Shown here piece after piece: positions 47,240-55,102 of a stretch of 64,000 bases of DNA. The DNA is from Alcanivorax sp. Lineage in GTDB: Bacteria > Pseudomonadota > Gammaproteobacteria > Pseudomonadales > Alcanivoracaceae. The DNA lies in assembly GCA_022565695.1 (NCBI GenBank), contig JAIUME010000006.1:159236-223235 (forward strand), written 5' to 3'. Under the pieces are notes generated by a model. That model searched no databases, was not told the origin of the DNA, and worked only from the letters and a program-made list of their open reading frames with translations. A program made the position numbers and the translations under genes. Every line of letters starts with the position of its first letter. Within the stretch, counting starts at the first letter, position 1.

Positions 47240-48283
47240 TCAGTCCGGCATCCGGTCAGCGAGTTCACGGCTGAGTTGCATGACCGCCATGGCGTACAGG
47301 TGGCTGTGGTTATACCGGGTGATGACATAGAAGTTATGGGTTGTCAGCCAGAACTCCTGCCCTTGCTCGCCTTCCAGCTCCAGCGCCGCGATGCGGGTGT
47401 TACCGGGCAGGTCAAAGCAGTAACGGTGGCCATCGGCACAGGAGAGTGCCGTGGCGCCGCGCTTGTTTGCGTCGTTCAGTGTCAGGTCCTTGAGGCGATA
47501 GTCCGTCCCGAACAGCGTGGCATCACGGTCTTCGGTGACCCGGGCACGGGCGGCGATGGGCAAGCCCGTCTGCCAGCGGTGGGCCTTGAAGTAGTTGGCG
47601 ACACTGCCGATGGCGTCTGCGACGTTATCGATCAGATCAATCTTGCCATCGCCGTCAAAATCGACGGCATAGGCGCGATAACTCGACGAGATGAACTGTG
47701 GCATACCCATGGCGCCGGCGTAGGAACCACGCACGGTGGCGGCATCAATGCCGGCCTCCTGTTCCAGGCGGAAAAGATGGGCCAGCTCGCGCCGGAAAAA
47801 ATCGGCGCGCGGCGGGTAGTCAAAGCCGAGGGTGGCCAGGGCGTCAACGACGCGCCAGTTGCCCTTGTTGCGGCCATAGCTCGTCTCGACGCCGATGATG
47901 GCGACGATGATTTCTGCCGGCACGCCATACTCGTCTTCGGCACGTTGCAGTAGCGCACGATTTTCCTGCCAGAATTCCAGACCCTGCTCGATGCGGGTGT
48001 CGCGGATGAAGATCTTGCGATAGTCACCCCAGGTCAGCACGCGTTCTGCGGGGCGGGCGATGGCCTCGAGAATCGGCTCCTGGCGCTCGGCCGTGCTCAG
48101 CACTTCACGGACGCGATCGGCATCCAGGCCTTCTTCGGCAAGCTCGCGGATCAGTGCCTGGCCTGCGGGGCTGCTGGCGTAGTTGCCTGCGGCCGCCGGG
48201 GTGTCAGCTACCGCAGACGGGGACAGACCGCCCAATATCAGCAGAGGGGTCAGCAGCAGTGATCGCGTGAAGATGTTGCCCAT
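47240..48283 (-). CDS. mltB: Membrane-bound lytic murein transglycosylase B
   Basis: Cleaves glycan strands to 1,6-anhydro-MurNAc ends. The 347-aa protein has a signal peptide (RSLLLTPLLILGGLSPSAVA). The catalytic Glu is in IIGVETSYGRNKG, and the family motifs are GSYAGAMGMPQFISSSYRAYAVDFDGDGKIDL and SVANYFKAHRW. There is no lipobox, unlike E. coli MltB. The ATG at 48283 has AAGGA 6 nt upstream; a TTG at 48304 is less likely. Confidence 0.94.
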   Translation of the reverse strand: MGNIFTRSLLLTPLLILGGLSPSAVADTPAAAGNYASSPAGQALIRELAEEGLDADRVREVLSTAERQEPILEAIARPAERVLTWGDYRKIFIRDTRIEQGLEFWQENRALLQRAEDEYGVPAEIIVAIIGVETSYGRNKGNWRVVDALATLGFDYPPRADFFRRELAHLFRLEQEAGIDAATVRGSYAGAMGMPQFISSSYRAYAVDFDGDGKIDLIDNVADAIGSVANYFKAHRWQTGLPIAARARVTEDRDATLFGTDYRLKDLTLNDANKRGATALSCADGHRYCFDLPGNTRIAALELEGEQGQEFWLTTHNFYVITRYNHSHLYAMAVMQLSRELADRMPD

Positions 48284-48300
48284 TGGAATTCCTTTTTGTG

Positions 48301-49446
48301 TCAATGATTGCTCAGCAGCTTTCGATGCGTATGGATCGACATCATGATGCCAAAACCCGCCAGCAGGGTAACAATGGAGGTGCCGCCATAACTGATCAGC
48401 GGTAACGGTACACCCACCACCGGCAGCAAGCCGGAGACCATGCCGATATTCACGAAGACATAGATAAAAAACGTCAATGCCAATGAAGACGCCAGAAGTC
48501 GGTTAAAAGTTTCCTGCGCCTGCCAACTGATGAACAATCCGCGACCGATAATCACCGTGTAGAGTGCCAGCAGCAGCAGAACGCCAATCAGCCCGCCTTC
48601 CTCGGCCAGCACCGCAAGAATGAAATCTGTGGAGGATTCAGGCAGGAAATCCAGCCGTGACTGGGTGCCGTTGAGCCAGCCCTTGCCGCTCACGCCACCT
48701 GAGCCGATGGCGGTTTTCGACTGGATGATGTTCCAGCCAGCCCCCAGCGGATCTGCCTCCGGATTGAAGAAAGTATCCACCCGCCGTCGCTGATAGGGAT
48801 GCAGCACAAAGAAGTACATCAATGGCGCGGCGATGGCGAGCATGCTCATGGCAGCAAGGATCAGCCGCCAGGACAACCCGGCGACAAACAGCACCAGCAG
48901 CCCGGCCGAGGCCACCAGCAGGGAGGTGCCGAGATCGGGTTGGCGCGCAATCAACAGCACCGGTACCAGCGTGATAAGCATCACCAGCAACACATCACGG
49001 AAGCGGGCAGGCAGAGAACGCTCACTGAAGTACCAGGCGACCATGGCCGGTACCGCCAGCTTCATCAGTTCCGCAGGCTGGAAGCTGGCGACGCCGGGGA
49101 TGGTCAGCCAGCGTTTCGCGCCCTTGGCCTCGGTGCCGATAAACAGCACCAGTACCAGCAGCACCAACCCGGCGGCATAGACTGCGGGGGCCCAGAACCG
49201 ATAGGTGCGCGGGGGCACCTGGGCAAGCACGAACAGCGCCACGAAGCCGCCACCCAGACGCACGGACTGACGGATGAGCAGATCTGTGTTGCTGTCACCG
49301 GCGCTATACAGCACCAGCAATCCTCCCAGGCACAGCACAATCAGGGCTGCCAGCAGAGGTGAGTCCAGATGCAGGCGCCATATCAGCCCGTCTTTACCGC
49401 TAAACGTTCGACCGCTGGGCATCTGACGCAGGAATTCGTTGCTCAT
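48301..49446 (-). CDS. rodA: SEDS peptidoglycan polymerase RodA
   Basis: Glycosyltransferase of the elongasome, working with PBP2. The 381-aa protein has ten membrane helices. SEDS motifs are LMKLAVPAMVAWYFSER, GSGGVSGKGWLNGTQSRLDFLPESSTDFI and PLISYGGTSIVTLLAGFGIMM. It overlaps mrdA by 4 nt. Confidence 0.97.
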   Translation of the reverse strand: MSNEFLRQMPSGRTFSGKDGLIWRLHLDSPLLAALIVLCLGGLLVLYSAGDSNTDLLIRQSVRLGGGFVALFVLAQVPPRTYRFWAPAVYAAGLVLLVLVLFIGTEAKGAKRWLTIPGVASFQPAELMKLAVPAMVAWYFSERSLPARFRDVLLVMLITLVPVLLIARQPDLGTSLLVASAGLLVLFVAGLSWRLILAAMSMLAIAAPLMYFFVLHPYQRRRVDTFFNPEADPLGAGWNIIQSKTAIGSGGVSGKGWLNGTQSRLDFLPESSTDFILAVLAEEGGLIGVLLLLALYTVIIGRGLFISWQAQETFNRLLASSLALTFFIYVFVNIGMVSGLLPVVGVPLPLISYGGTSIVTLLAGFGIMMSIHTHRKLLSNH

Positions 49447-51359
49447 CGGCTGGCGCTCTCCGCAGAGGCATTACCTGCCATCAGTGCCGGCACCGCGCCA
49501 GGCAAGGCGGGCGGCGGCACTTCCAGCTCCCCGGCGTTGTTGAGCAGCCAGGCATCCATGACCGCCCTGGCCACCGGGCCGGCAGAGGAGCCGCCGCTGC
49601 CGCCGTTCTCCACCAGCACGGCCACCGCGATAGCCGGGTTGTCTGCCGGGGCAAACCCGACGATCAACGCGTGGTCACGCAGTCGCTCAGCGATTTCCTC
49701 AGCGTTGTATTCCTGATCCTTGCCCAGGGAAAACACCTGCGCGGTGCCGGTCTTGGCCGCGATGCGATACTTTGAGCCCTGGCCCATGGCGCGCGCCGTG
49801 CCACGGGCGCCATGCACCACATCCACCATCGCCCGGGTCATGCGCTCCCAGTGCTGGGTTTCGCCTGCCATAGCGGGTTCGATACTGGATGCTGGCGGCG
49901 TCAACTGGGCCACCCGGGGCACCAGCGGCTCACCCTGACGTGCGAAGACCGCCGTGGAGACCGCGAGCTGCAACGGAGACGTCAGCATGTAGCCCTGCCC
50001 GATACTGGCGTTGATGGTGTCGCCGTGATACCAGGGCTCACCCCGCACGGCCCGCTTCCAGGCGCGAGACGGCATGATGCCCCGGGACTCGCCCGGCAGG
50101 TCGATACCGGTTCGATCCCCCAGCCCGAAGCGAATCATGAAATCATGCATGCGGTCGATGCCGAGCCTGAAGCCCATGTCATAAAAGTAGGTGTCGCAGG
50201 ACTCCACGATGGATTTGTGCATATCCACCCAGCCATGCCCCTGGCGCCGCCAGTCGCGGAAGACTCTCTCCTGGCCTTCCAGCCGATAGTAGCCCGGGTC
50301 CCAGATGGTGCGCTGCCAGTCGGTCACGCCCGCATCAATGCCGGCCAGCCCGGCAATAGGCTTCAGGGTAGAGCCCGGCGGGTACTGGCCTTGCAGGGCG
50401 CGGTTGAACAGGGGGCGATCACCGTCATCCCGGTAGCCGGAGTAATCGTGGTGGGTGATGCCGGTCACGAACAGATTCGGATCAAAGCCCGGTCGGCTGA
50501 CGAAGGCCAGTACGCCGCCGTCCCGGGGGTCGATGGCGATCACCGCGCCACGGCGCTCGCCCAGCGCGTCCCAGGCAGCCTGCTGCACCTTGATATCCAG
50601 ATGCAGGTGCACGTCCTCACCCGGCAGGGGCGGGATTTCCTCCAGCACTTGCAGGATGCGACCCCGGGCATTGGTTTCCACCTTGCGAAATCCGACCCGG
50701 CCATGCAACAGCCGCTCGTAATGCCGCTCCACGCCCAGCCGACCGTAATAGTGGGTGCCGCTGTAGTTGGCCTGCTCATCCGGCGTCATGCGCTCCAGAT
50801 CCTCGGTATTGATCCGGTTGACGTAGCCCAGCACATGGGAGAACAGGTCGTCATAGGGGTAATGGCGGATCGGGTCTGCATCAATGCGCACCCCGGGCAG
50901 TTCATGCTGGGCGACGGCGATGCGGGCGATCTCTTCTTCCGTCAGACGCGCGCGCACCGGCACGGGCTCCCAGGGCCGGCGGGGGCTGCGCAGGCGGCGC
51001 CAGAAGCGCTCAATATCGGCCTCTTCAAGTGCCACCATCTCCGCCAGACGAGTCAGTGTGGCGTTGAGATCCGGCACCTGTTCCGCGATAAGCGCCAGCG
51101 AGAAGTCGGGCTGATTGTCCGCCAGCAGCTCGCCGCGGCGGTCATAGATCAGCCCGCGCGGTGGCGCCACGGCTTGCGTCTGCACCCGGTTCTTGTCTGA
51201 CAGCGTGGTGTAGCGATCATGCTGGATGGCCTGCAACCAGATCATCCGTCCGGCCAGCACCAGCATCAATGACAGCACAATCACCCCCGACCAGACCAGG
51301 CGCACGGCAAAGATCCGGCCCTCCCGGTGGTGGTCTTTGAACTGCATGGGTGAGCGCAT
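49443..51359 (-). CDS. mrdA: Penicillin-binding protein 2 (MrdA)
   Basis: Transpeptidase for lateral wall growth. The 638-aa protein has an N-terminal membrane helix (VIVLSLMLVLAGRMIWL). The pedestal domain carries RGLIYDRRGELLA. In the transpeptidase domain SxxK is in PPGSTLKPIAGLAG, SxD is in ESCDTYFYDMG and KTG is in AAKTGTAQVF. The start is the ATG at 51359 with GAGG about 10 nt upstream; the ATG at 51347 is an alternative. A decayed copy of its 5' end lies at 53367-53565. Confidence 0.96.
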   Translation of the reverse strand: MRSPMQFKDHHREGRIFAVRLVWSGVIVLSLMLVLAGRMIWLQAIQHDRYTTLSDKNRVQTQAVAPPRGLIYDRRGELLADNQPDFSLALIAEQVPDLNATLTRLAEMVALEEADIERFWRRLRSPRRPWEPVPVRARLTEEEIARIAVAQHELPGVRIDADPIRHYPYDDLFSHVLGYVNRINTEDLERMTPDEQANYSGTHYYGRLGVERHYERLLHGRVGFRKVETNARGRILQVLEEIPPLPGEDVHLHLDIKVQQAAWDALGERRGAVIAIDPRDGGVLAFVSRPGFDPNLFVTGITHHDYSGYRDDGDRPLFNRALQGQYPPGSTLKPIAGLAGIDAGVTDWQRTIWDPGYYRLEGQERVFRDWRRQGHGWVDMHKSIVESCDTYFYDMGFRLGIDRMHDFMIRFGLGDRTGIDLPGESRGIMPSRAWKRAVRGEPWYHGDTINASIGQGYMLTSPLQLAVSTAVFARQGEPLVPRVAQLTPPASSIEPAMAGETQHWERMTRAMVDVVHGARGTARAMGQGSKYRIAAKTGTAQVFSLGKDQEYNAEEIAERLRDHALIVGFAPADNPAIAVAVLVENGGSGGSSAGPVARAVMDAWLLNNAGELEVPPPALPGAVPALMAGNASAESASR

Positions 51360-51553
51360 TGCTGGGAAACCTCGGGGTCGGTGCGGCGCAGAATAGCGCA
51401 AAGGGTAATGGGCTGGGGGCGGGGCGGCAAGGGGGACGGGGTGGGAGCAGAGTAAACAGGCTTTTGCGGGTTTGTGATGACTTGCTCAGGAAGGTGTCGC
51501 CGAAGGTGACGTCGCTCGATCAAAAAGCCTGGTCAGGGCAGGAAGCCCCCGTG

Positions 51554-51991
51554 TTACATCACAGCAGGTGAAACGGGCTCTGACCTGTTTTGCAGTTCAT
51601 CTCCGCATGAAACCGGGTAAAGCGCATCGGGCGAAATAATGGTAACTACCTCATCTTCAGATAGGGCATGTCCGAGACCCTTACAAATAGCAGCATCCAG
51701 AGTGACTGATTCCGGAGAGCGCCATATCAGCTTGTAATTCCCATCCGGCATCAACTCATATTTTCTTTTTACATATAAATAGTCTCCCGCATTATTCAAT
51801 TGATACTCTCTTTCGATTATTGATGCCCCCTCTTCGGAATAGGCATTCTCGCCAATAACAGCAGGGTTTATTGTGCCCGGACTTATCTCCGGATGATTGG
51901 TGTGGTGCTCGTCAACAGAAAAGAAACCTGATTGCGCAAAACAGGGTGTGGATATAGACAGAAAAGCGGCTATACAGAACAGGGCTTTCAT
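51554..51991 (-). CDS. Small secreted hypothetical protein between rlmH and mrdA
   Basis: No family recognised. The 145-aa protein has a clear signal peptide (KALFCIAAFLSISTPCFAQ), then a Glu/Tyr-rich soluble part (REYQLNNAGDYLYVKRKYEL, LIWRSPESVTLDAAICKGLG). Two Cys (AICKG, PVSCG) could form a disulfide. GGAGG lies 8 nt before the ATG. Its DNA is visibly AT-richer than rlmH and mrdA, and it splits a pair usually adjacent, so it is probably a late insertion. Confidence 0.75.
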   Translation of the reverse strand: MKALFCIAAFLSISTPCFAQSGFFSVDEHHTNHPEISPGTINPAVIGENAYSEEGASIIEREYQLNNAGDYLYVKRKYELMPDGNYKLIWRSPESVTLDAAICKGLGHALSEDEVVTIISPDALYPVSCGDELQNRSEPVSPAVM

Positions 51992-52068
51992 CGTTGCCAC
52001 CTCCATAGCATCAGTAGGAAGCCTACGACGCCATACGAAGAGTGACAATGGAGGCAACATGCCAGCAG

Positions 52069-52542
52069 CTAGCTTCGGTGATACGGGTGCCCTGCCAGAA
52101 TGCTCCACGCGCGATAGACCTGCTCTGCCAGCAGAATGCGCACCAGCGGGTGCGGCAGGGTGAGGTCTGAGAGTGACCATTGCATTTCGCAGCTTGCGGA
52201 GAGTTCGGGGCAAAGGCCGTCGGGCCCGCCGACGATGATGCTGAGATCCTGGCCAAGGTCACGCAGGCCGCCGAGTTCAGCGGCAAGCTTTTCCGTGGTC
52301 AGGCGGCGGCCGGTCACTTCCAGGGCGACAGTGCGCGCAGCAGGGTGCCGGGCCAGGCGTTTGCGCAGCGTGTCGGCCTCCTGCCGGATCAGGCTGGCGG
52401 TATCCTGACCGCTGCGTTTGGGCAGGGGAATCTCTTCCACCTCGAAGCGGATATCACCGGCCAGGCGTTTGGCATATTCCTGTACGCCGGTGTCCACCCA
52501 GCCCGGCATACGCGTGCCCAGGGCCAGCAGCCGCACCCGCAA
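52069..52542 (-). CDS. rlmH: 23S rRNA pseudouridine-1915 N3-methyltransferase RlmH
   Basis: SPOUT-fold methyltransferase acting on helix 69 of assembled ribosomes. The 157-aa protein has RVRLLALGTRMPGWVDTGVQEY at the start, the SAM-binding IIVGGPDGLCPEL and the C-terminal LLAEQVYRAWSILAGHPYHRS, a near-invariant RlmH tail. It lies 2 nt from rsfS. Confidence 0.97.
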   Translation of the reverse strand: MRVRLLALGTRMPGWVDTGVQEYAKRLAGDIRFEVEEIPLPKRSGQDTASLIRQEADTLRKRLARHPAARTVALEVTGRRLTTEKLAAELGGLRDLGQDLSIIVGGPDGLCPELSASCEMQWSLSDLTLPHPLVRILLAEQVYRAWSILAGHPYHRS

Positions 52543-52544
52543 GG

Positions 52545-52946
52545 CTATTCGCCCCGAGGTGTATCGGTGCCGCCGTCGGTATCGTTGGCGGCCTTCGGTG
52601 CCCGGTCCGGATGCAGATCCGGTTGCCGCCAGAGGCGTTCCAGGTCGTAGTACTCGCGGGTGGCGGGCAGCATGACATGGACGATGACATCACCCAGGTC
52701 CACCAGCACCCATTCAGAATTCTGTTGACCTTCCATGCCCACAGGCGGGTAGCCGGCGGCTTTGGCCTGCTCGGCGACATTGTCGGCCAGGGCTTTGACG
52801 TGGCGGCTGGAGGTGCCGGTGGCGATCACCATGTTGTCCGCAATGCTGGTGAGCTCACGCACATCCAGGCTGGAGACATTGCGCGCCTTGAGCTCTTCAA
52901 GGGCGTGGATGATGGTGTCGAGTAGATCCGGAGTGCTGGCTGTCAT
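52545..52946 (-). CDS. rsfS: Ribosomal silencing factor RsfS
   Basis: Binds L14 and blocks subunit joining in starvation. The 133-aa protein has the conserved [31 protein letters not shown] core (in parts) and [15 protein letters not shown]. Its ATG overlaps the stop of the nadD remnant (ATGA) and has no clear ribosome site, as expected for a gene that was translationally coupled to nadD. Confidence 0.95.
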   Translation of the reverse strand: MTASTPDLLDTIIHALEELKARNVSSLDVRELTSIADNMVIATGTSSRHVKALADNVAEQAKAAGYPPVGMEGQQNSEWVLVDLGDVIVHVMLPATREYYDLERLWRQPDLHPDRAPKAANDTDGGTDTPRGE

Positions 52947-53090
52947 GCGTTCCCTGGGTCGGTTGAGGAGGTCTTTGGGACATTATACAGATGATGGCGG
53001 TGGATATATGCCTCGACGTCCGCCGGCAATGCCGGGCAGTGGCCGCGTTGGGTCAGCACGTCACGGACGCCAGAGAGCAGAGAGGGCCAG
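52943..53090 (-). pseudogene. nadD: 3' remnant of nadD (nicotinate-nucleotide adenylyltransferase)
   Basis: Reading the minus strand from about 53070 to the stop at 52943-52945 gives GVRDVLTQRGHCPALPADVE, then AYIHRHHLY. This is the NadD C-terminal pattern (SATxIRxxL ... LPxxVxxYIxxHxLY). Just upstream LSA appears in another frame, so there is a frameshift inside the SAT motif near 53070. No nucleotide-binding N-terminal half follows. The stop overlaps the rsfS ATG exactly as in an intact nadD-rsfS operon. The boundary at 53090 is approximate. Confidence 0.75.
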
Positions 53091-53869
53091 AGCTGTCATT
53101 GCAATCGAGGTTAATGGTAATGGGCGAGGGGCTGAGCGACAAGGGCGGTGATCAGGAGTCGCGGACCATAGAGTGTTTGTGATGACTTACTTATTCTGTG
53201 TCGGCGTGCTGTGCATCTCGCACTTTAATTTCAGGTTAAACCTGAAGCAAACAGGGAAAACATCAAATGGAAGGGAATGCATATGCTGATGCTTGCCAGA
53301 TTGCTGATCGTGGGGTTGCTGATATTGCAACCTCTACAGGCCCTTGCACAGGCCTTGTCCTGGAGACAATCGCCTGGGTTTGCACCCGGTCTTGTCCGAC
53401 AGCGTGGTATAGCGTTCATGCTGGAGCGCCTGGAGCCAGAACACGCGCCCGGCCAGCGCGCCCATAGCACCAAGACGATCGCCGCTGACCACAGCAGGCG
53501 CGTCGAGAAGATACGCCCCTCGTTGAGGTGGCCCCTGAATGTCATGGATGAGCGTATTGCGGGGTTTGGGCTACAAAGCAAACAATGTCGAAGGCTAAGC
53601 GGAATAGGCAGTTGGCACAAGCGAGAGCGCCCCCTCCATTACCGCATTCCGCCCCGCTTGCGTTGGCAGAGCGTGGGGCCGGTTGTTTGGGGGGGAAGAT
53701 TTCCAGGGGGATGACAGGGTAAATTTGAGGCGTAGTTTGCGAATGGGTGCAGAAGGTATTGCCATTCTGGTGGTGCTTTGTTATCAGTGTTGCTCGATGG
53801 TCGAAAAAATTAAAAGTATGAATAGGGAAAGGATAATGTGCTGTCATGGATATTATCCGGGGGGAAGGG
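53091..53869. other. Junction region between core operon and island
   Basis: This 779-bp stretch holds no convincing intact gene. It contains the mrdA fragment (53367-53565). Base composition falls from GC-rich (to about 53700) to AT-rich (after about 53750). ORF-like readings here break up the mrdA homology and are not believed. Confidence 0.65.
53367..53565 (-). pseudogene. Decayed 5' fragment of mrdA (PBP2)
   Basis: The minus strand from 53565 downward reads like the first ~65 codons of mrdA and a few bases before them. NEGRIFSTRLLWS matches REGRIFAVRLVWS, and LAGRVFWLQALQHERYTTLS matches LAGRMIWLQAIQHDRYTTLS. The mrdA start ATG is ATA here, and at least two frameshifts separate the matching segments. 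Homology stops after the equivalent of RVQTQAV. Divergence from the intact gene at 49443-51359 suggests an old duplicate or imported copy. Confidence 0.85.
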
Positions 53870-54262
53870 ATGAGGAAGTTTTACTTCGCTGCAATCTTCA
53901 ACGGCATTCTGTTTTTCAGCGCCCAGGCATCCGGCACTGAATACACATACAAGCTGTGGGGTGTCGGCGTTAATATCTACGAGGGGTACGGAGCTCTATA
54001 CACATTCAGCGTGCTGCGCCCGCCAGACAATCCCCCACCATATTTCAATTGTTGGACCTCTGATACCCTCGGCTGGTTTGCCGCCGTGGAAGCTCATCCT
54101 TTAGACGCTGAGTCGCGAGCTATTGATTATTACGGTTTGGCCTTGAGCGCGCTATCAAGAAACGCTGAGGTGACGTTTGATTTGGGGGAGTGTCTGACTA
54201 TACCTGATCTTGGTGTAAGTGTGATGATCGTGGAAGGTATATCGATTATAGATGAAGGATAA
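53870..54262 (+). CDS. Small secreted protein, island paralogue 1
   Basis: No known family recognised. The product of about 130 aa has a signal peptide (FYFAAIFNGILFFSAQAS). The mature part has one central Cys (YFNCWTSD) and a C-terminal segment YYGLALSALSRNAEVTFDLGECL that is shared with the next two genes. GGGGGGAAGGG sits right before the ATG at 53870; an upstream ATG at 53846 is an alternative start. First gene of the island array, 4 nt before paralogue 2. Confidence 0.72.
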   Translation: MRKFYFAAIFNGILFFSAQASGTEYTYKLWGVGVNIYEGYGALYTFSVLRPPDNPPPYFNCWTSDTLGWFAAVEAHPLDAESRAIDYYGLALSALSRNAEVTFDLGECLTIPDLGVSVMIVEGISIIDEG

Positions 54263-54266
54263 TGTG

Positions 54267-54644
54267 ATGAGATTCGTGGCGCTTTTTTTGCTAGCTATTG
54301 TTTCTTCCCCTTTGCATGCCCTGGTCACTATTGGAACGAAGGTTACGTCGGTGGAGGTGTTGTTCGACACTGGGATGGCTGTTGTGACTTTGGGAGTTGA
54401 TGCGTCGCTAGCATCTTATCCATATACGGATGAATGCAGTCAAGGTGATAATATTCATAGAGTAATATTCAGCTTTTCGCTTGATGATTTCCAACCTGGT
54501 TGGCAGGCAGTTTATGCGACTGCGCTGTCGGCTATTTCTCAAGATGTTTATGCAGCAGTGACTATTGGCGAATGCGAACTTAATGCACAAGGGAATTACT
54601 CAAGGAAATTCCAGGGAATTAGAATTTCTTCCGGAGCAAATTAA
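54267..54644 (+). CDS. Small secreted protein, island paralogue 2
   Basis: The 125-aa protein has a signal peptide (RFVALFLLAIVSSPLHA). The mature part has Cys in YTDECSQ, then WQAVYATALSAISQDVYAAV and TIGECELN, matching its neighbours. The ATG at 54267 has AAGGA 7 nt upstream; an overlapping ATG at 54252 is less likely. Function unknown; the paired Cys suggest a disulfide-stabilised periplasmic or exported fold. Confidence 0.75.
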   Translation: MRFVALFLLAIVSSPLHALVTIGTKVTSVEVLFDTGMAVVTLGVDASLASYPYTDECSQGDNIHRVIFSFSLDDFQPGWQAVYATALSAISQDVYAAVTIGECELNAQGNYSRKFQGIRISSGAN

Positions 54645-54693
54645 CGGCTCGGGACTATTGCGTATACCGGCGGCGTAGCTTTTGGGGTGTGTT

Positions 54694-55077
54694 ATGATTT
54701 TTGGTATTTGTAAGGCATTTTTTCTTGGTATTTTGACTTTATTTTTCTCGATGGCTTACGCGGGGGAAATGATTGTTAGCGCTGAGATATCCGAAGTAAG
54801 CATTTCAAGCGTGAATGGTGATGAAATCATAAAAATCAGAATTGATAGGGATGTGTCGTCATACTTTTCGGAAGGCTGCAGTCTCAGCGATCAGGATCAG
54901 ATATTTCTGGTCCGGTCATCATCAGTAGGAGAAAATGCCTGGAAGCTACTCTACTCAACTGCGATGGTCGCGCTTGCGCGGAAGTTTGACACCTTCCTCA
55001 CTGTTGATGGCTGCATTCAATATCAATCCGGGGGATATGTCAGGGAAGTTTTCGGGTTAAAAATATCCTCTATCTAA
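54694..55077 (+). CDS. Small secreted protein, island paralogue 3
   Basis: The 127-aa protein has a signal peptide (AFFLGILTLFFSMAYA). The mature part has Cys in FSEGCSL, then WKLLYSTAMVALARKFDTFL and TVDGCIQY, ending GLKISSI. It shares spacing and motif with the two preceding genes. It starts at ATG 54694 and ends 25 nt before the giant SpvB/RHS gene, so it is probably cotranscribed with it. Confidence 0.75.
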   Translation: MIFGICKAFFLGILTLFFSMAYAGEMIVSAEISEVSISSVNGDEIIKIRIDRDVSSYFSEGCSLSDQDQIFLVRSSSVGENAWKLLYSTAMVALARKFDTFLTVDGCIQYQSGGYVREVFGLKISSI

Positions 55078-55102
55078 TAACATGTAAAGCAGGGAAATTG
55101 TT

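Noticed and set aside
51470..53188. 14-bp direct repeat GTTTGTGATGACTT at 51470-51483 and 53175-53188 as att-like ends of an insertion covering rlmH-rsfS
   Set aside because: Several 14-mers are expected to match by chance in 64 kb, the enclosed genes are core, and there is no integrase. The position relative to mrdA and its fragment is not collinear.
53231..53620. Minus-strand open frame of 129 codons as a new small gene
   Set aside because: Its start matches the mrdA N-terminus and then runs out of frame. It is part of the mrdA fragment, not a gene.
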